From: an uncultured Bacilli bacterium
GTDB lineage: Bacteria > Bacillota_I > Bacilli_A > RF39 > UBA660
NCBI GenBank assembly: GCA_947623855.1
Contig: CANQHW010000052.1
Span: 1-7,776 of the forward strand
Direction of reading: 5' to 3'
DNA length: 7,776 bases
Shown here: positions 6,091-7,776 of the stretch, piece after piece
How positions within the stretch are numbered: the stretch's first letter is position 1
Layout: each line of letters starts with the position of its first letter
The notes under the pieces: generated by a model
Told to the model about the DNA's origin: nothing
Seen by the model: only the letters and a program-made list of their open reading frames with translations
Databases searched by the model: none
Translations under genes and position numbers: made by a program

Positions 6091-6309
6091 CTATTTTAAG
6101 ATATTTAATACATTAGATATTAAGTCAATATTCTCAATCGCATTATTTATCTTATCAGTTTTTCGCAGTTTATATTTCGTCTTTATTTCATTTTTAAATA
6201 AAGCATAATTTTTAGGATTCCTATTTAAATATTTAATCCAATCACTATTTTCTTTTAAATACGGTAGTAATTTATCTTCATATAAAGAAGTTAAAACATT
6301 TACTTGCAT
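6091..6309 (-). CDS. ylbE: YlbE-like protein
   Basis: A 72-residue small protein. The segment YLKENSDWIKYLNRNPKN (17-34), followed by an F-x-x-E-x-K helix and a hydrophobic C-terminal helix (LISNVLNILK), fits the B. subtilis YlbE family (a Tyr/Trp-x-x-Leu-x-Arg-Asn-Pro core). The family has no established function. GGAGA (6317-6321) lies 7 nt before the ATG and overlaps the end of ylbD. The gene starts 3 nt after the ylbD stop, the same ylbD-ylbE order as in Bacillus, which is strong support for the call in spite of the short length. Confidence 0.75.
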   Translation of the reverse strand: MQVNVLTSLYEDKLLPYLKENSDWIKYLNRNPKNYALFKNEIKTKYKLRKTDKINNAIENIDLISNVLNILK

Positions 6310-6312
6310 AAT

Positions 6313-6663
6313 CTAATCTCCAAAAAATTTAGTAATCGGTCTTGGATTTAAAGGACCTTTTAAACTTTCAATAGCACTTCCCCCTTTATTTGTTAATTCT
6401 CCTAGAAAATCAATCGCCTTCTTCGCTGTATCTAAATGCTTTTGAATATTCCCCGTATTAATATTTTTTACCATCTCCGTTATCCCCTTTAAATTAGAAG
6501 GCGTACTTTTTTTAGTAAGATAAGGTCTCCATACTTCTTCATCATCTTTATAAATATCATATAATTCATAATACTTTTGCCAAGTCATCGACTTATCATT
6601 AATACTTTCGATAAGTTCTGGATGCATCTTAGCAAAACTTTTAAATTCTTCTTTCGTCGCCAT
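6313..6663 (-). CDS. ylbD: YlbD-like protein
   Basis: 116 residues. The N-terminal half carries the YlbD signature: EFKSFAKMHPELIESI (6-21), then MTWQKYYELYDIYKDDEEVWRPY (26-48), as in the family annotated as a putative spore coat protein in B. subtilis. The middle (about 55-95) is amphipathic helix, and the C-terminus (LNPRPITKFFGD) is short and possibly disordered. No signal or membrane segment is seen. The ribosome site TAGGTGAT sits 6 nt upstream of the ATG inside a hairpin that also terminates parC. I found no convincing promoter for it, so it probably depends on readthrough from parC. The coat role should not be assumed: no other sporulation gene is present here. Confidence 0.78.
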   Translation of the reverse strand: MATKEEFKSFAKMHPELIESINDKSMTWQKYYELYDIYKDDEEVWRPYLTKKSTPSNLKGITEMVKNINTGNIQKHLDTAKKAIDFLGELTNKGGSAIESLKGPLNPRPITKFFGD

Positions 6664-6665
6664 AT

Positions 6666-6708
6666 AAAAATCACCTACTATAAGATATGAAATAGTAAGG
6701 TGATTTTT
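6666..6708 (-). terminator. parC terminator hairpin that also covers the ylbD ribosome site
   Basis: The arms are 6692-6708 and 6666-6681, 16 paired bases with a single bulged base, around a 10-base loop. On the minus strand the 3' arm ends in five T, giving an intrinsic terminator that starts 2 nt after the parC stop. The same arm contains AGGTGAT, the ylbD ribosome site, paired to ATCACCT of the 5' arm. Transcripts that pass the hairpin would therefore have this site occluded until the structure opens. Confidence 0.8.
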
Positions 6709-6710
6709 GC

Positions 6711-7776
6711 CTATAATTTAAAATCATCAATAAAATTATCAATAGTTAATTCTTCGATTTTTTCCTCTTTTTTAACTGGTTCTTCTTCTTTAGTTTTTAC
6801 TTCTTTTTTCTTAAAAACATTTTCTTCTAAAATACACTCTTTAGCTACATCATCTAAATTATATTTAGAAATATTACTTCCTGTTGAAGAAACATCCATT
6901 ATTGGTATTTCACTAACCCGTACTTCTTTTAATTCACTATCACTTTTAAGAAGTAAAACATCACTTGCATTCCCTATTAAAGCTTTAGTAATTAAATATG
7001 GACTAGATTTAACTTTTTTAATTAAAGTATCTCCCCCTCTAGTTCTTTGATGAGTAGCTAGTTCATTTAATTTTAACCTCTTCGCCGTTTTATGATCCGT
7101 TATAACTGTTAAATAATCATCATTCTTTGCAAAAGTACTAGCACTAATTACTTCATCATCTTTTAAAGAAATACCTTTTACTCCACTAGCTCTTGCTCCC
7201 ACTACCGGAATATCTTTAGTACTCATATTTAAATATTTACCATTTTTCGTAACCATTAATGTTCTTTCTTTAGCTAAACATACACTCCTTACTTCATCAT
7301 CATTCTTTAATTTATAAGCTGTTAAAGCTTTTGAATACCTTGATACTACTAAATCTTCTAATTTCGTTTGTTTTACTTGACCATTTTTCGTTACAAAAAC
7401 CACATTTTCATCTTTATTTTTTAAGACTAAAGAAGCAATAATCTTCTCATTTTCTGAAATAGATACTAAATTACTAATATGTTTACCTAATTCTTTCCAT
7501 TTTGCTTCAAATATCGTATGCACTGGAATATATAAATAATTACCTAAATTTGTAAAGACTAAAATCGTATCTAAGTTATTTAAGTGATAATTCCCTATTA
7601 AATAATCTCCTGGTTTTAAAGTCGTTGGTTCATCTTTGGATGAAGCATAAGACTTTTCGGATACTTTCTTAATATATCCTTCATTGGAAATAGTAACATA
7701 AACATTTTCTTTAGAGATTAAAGAGGTAGTATCAATTTTTATTTCCGTTATCTCATCTTTAACCACCGTTTTCCTT
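6711..7776 (-). CDS. parC: DNA topoisomerase IV subunit A, C-terminal domain (start beyond right edge)
   Basis: 354 codons are open from the right edge to TAG at 6711-6713; the catalytic N-terminal part is outside. The frame enters as RKTVVKDEITEIKID and then shows about six beta-pinwheel blades, recognisable by repeats such as NVYVTISNEGYIKKVS, TILVFTNLGNYLYIP, NVVFVTKNGQVKQTKL and RTLMVTKNGKYLNMS. KWKELGKHISNLV matches the ParC family better than GyrA, and the GyrA box (QRRGGKG) is present only as degenerate QRTRGGD. This domain wraps DNA and guides decatenation and relaxation in the ParC2ParE2 complex. A charged Lys/Glu tail of about 35 residues (from FKKKEVKTKEEE) follows the last blade. 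The GTG at 7764-7766 is an internal codon and not a start. GyrA remains possible but less likely. Confidence 0.9.
   Translation of the reverse strand, partial: RKTVVKDEITEIKIDTTSLISKENVYVTISNEGYIKKVSEKSYASSKDEPTTLKPGDYLIGNYHLNNLDTILVFTNLGNYLYIPVHTIFEAKWKELGKHISNLVSISENEKIIASLVLKNKDENVVFVTKNGQVKQTKLEDLVVSRYSKALTAYKLKNDDEVRSVCLAKERTLMVTKNGKYLNMSTKDIPVVGARASGVKGISLKDDEVISASTFAKNDDYLTVITDHKTAKRLKLNELATHQRTRGGDTLIKKVKSSPYLITKALIGNASDVLLLKSDSELKEVRVSEIPIMDVSSTGSNISKYNLDDVAKECILEENVFKKKEVKTKEEEPVKKEEKIEELTIDNFIDDFKL

Noticed and set aside
6700..7050. Plus-strand open frame of 116 codons
   Set aside because: It is antisense to the conserved parC C-terminal domain; its Ser/Leu-rich composition is typical of the reverse of a Lys/Glu-rich coding region.
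7764..7766. GTG as the start of a stand-alone 351-residue gene
   Set aside because: The frame continues upstream to the window edge with family-like residues, and the domain is only the C-terminal part of ParC.
1..7776. CRISPR array, tRNA/rRNA genes, insertion sequence or prophage
   Set aside because: I saw no regularly spaced repeats, cloverleaf or rRNA-like segments, transposase or integrase genes on either strand.

Overview
The window looks like a piece of the chromosome of a low-GC, Gram-positive, Bacilli-like bacterium, most plausibly one of the uncultured gut lineages near the Mollicutes. The reasons are the very AT-rich codon use, the short leaders with AGGAG-type ribosome sites, a Firmicutes-type ParC, the ylbD-ylbE pair known from Bacillus, and class III pilin signals. 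TGA ends several genes here (both ATGA/TTGA junctions), so the standard bacterial code is in use and not the Mycoplasma code. The lineage is an inference. Every gene I can support lies on the minus strand, so transcription runs from high to low coordinates.

Reading in the direction of transcription: the right edge holds the C-terminal beta-pinwheel of topoisomerase IV subunit A (parC, start outside the window). It is followed by a long hairpin (6666-6708) that doubles as terminator and cover for the next ribosome site. Then come the small genes ylbD and ylbE, 3 nt apart. A type IV prepilin-like gene (5486-6034) has its own promoter and ends in a strong terminator (5451-5479).

A second promoter (extended -10, 5420-5448) starts a tight four-gene operon: a membrane-anchored helical/TPR protein with a C-terminal beta domain, an AI-2E family permease, a deoxynucleotide monophosphate kinase-like P-loop enzyme, and alaS. 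The genes are 5-9 nt apart or overlap by 4 nt, and a clean terminator closes the unit (838-869). alaS is of the short type and is broken inside its editing domain. The catalytic part is open (480 codons), but the rest of the editing domain, including the CGGPH zinc motif, sits in another frame after an apparent deletion of about 50-55 codons.

Between 633 and 837 lies a gene-free stretch with an abrupt GC-rich island. It contains a good sigma-A promoter whose -35/-10 spacer holds a run of nine G (minus strand). This promoter drives a membrane-anchored, Cys-containing surface protein that runs off the left edge. A homopolymer in a promoter spacer is a classic design for slipped-strand phase variation, and the spacer is now 18 nt, one base from the optimum. 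This possible switch and the damaged alaS are the two most interesting things in the window.
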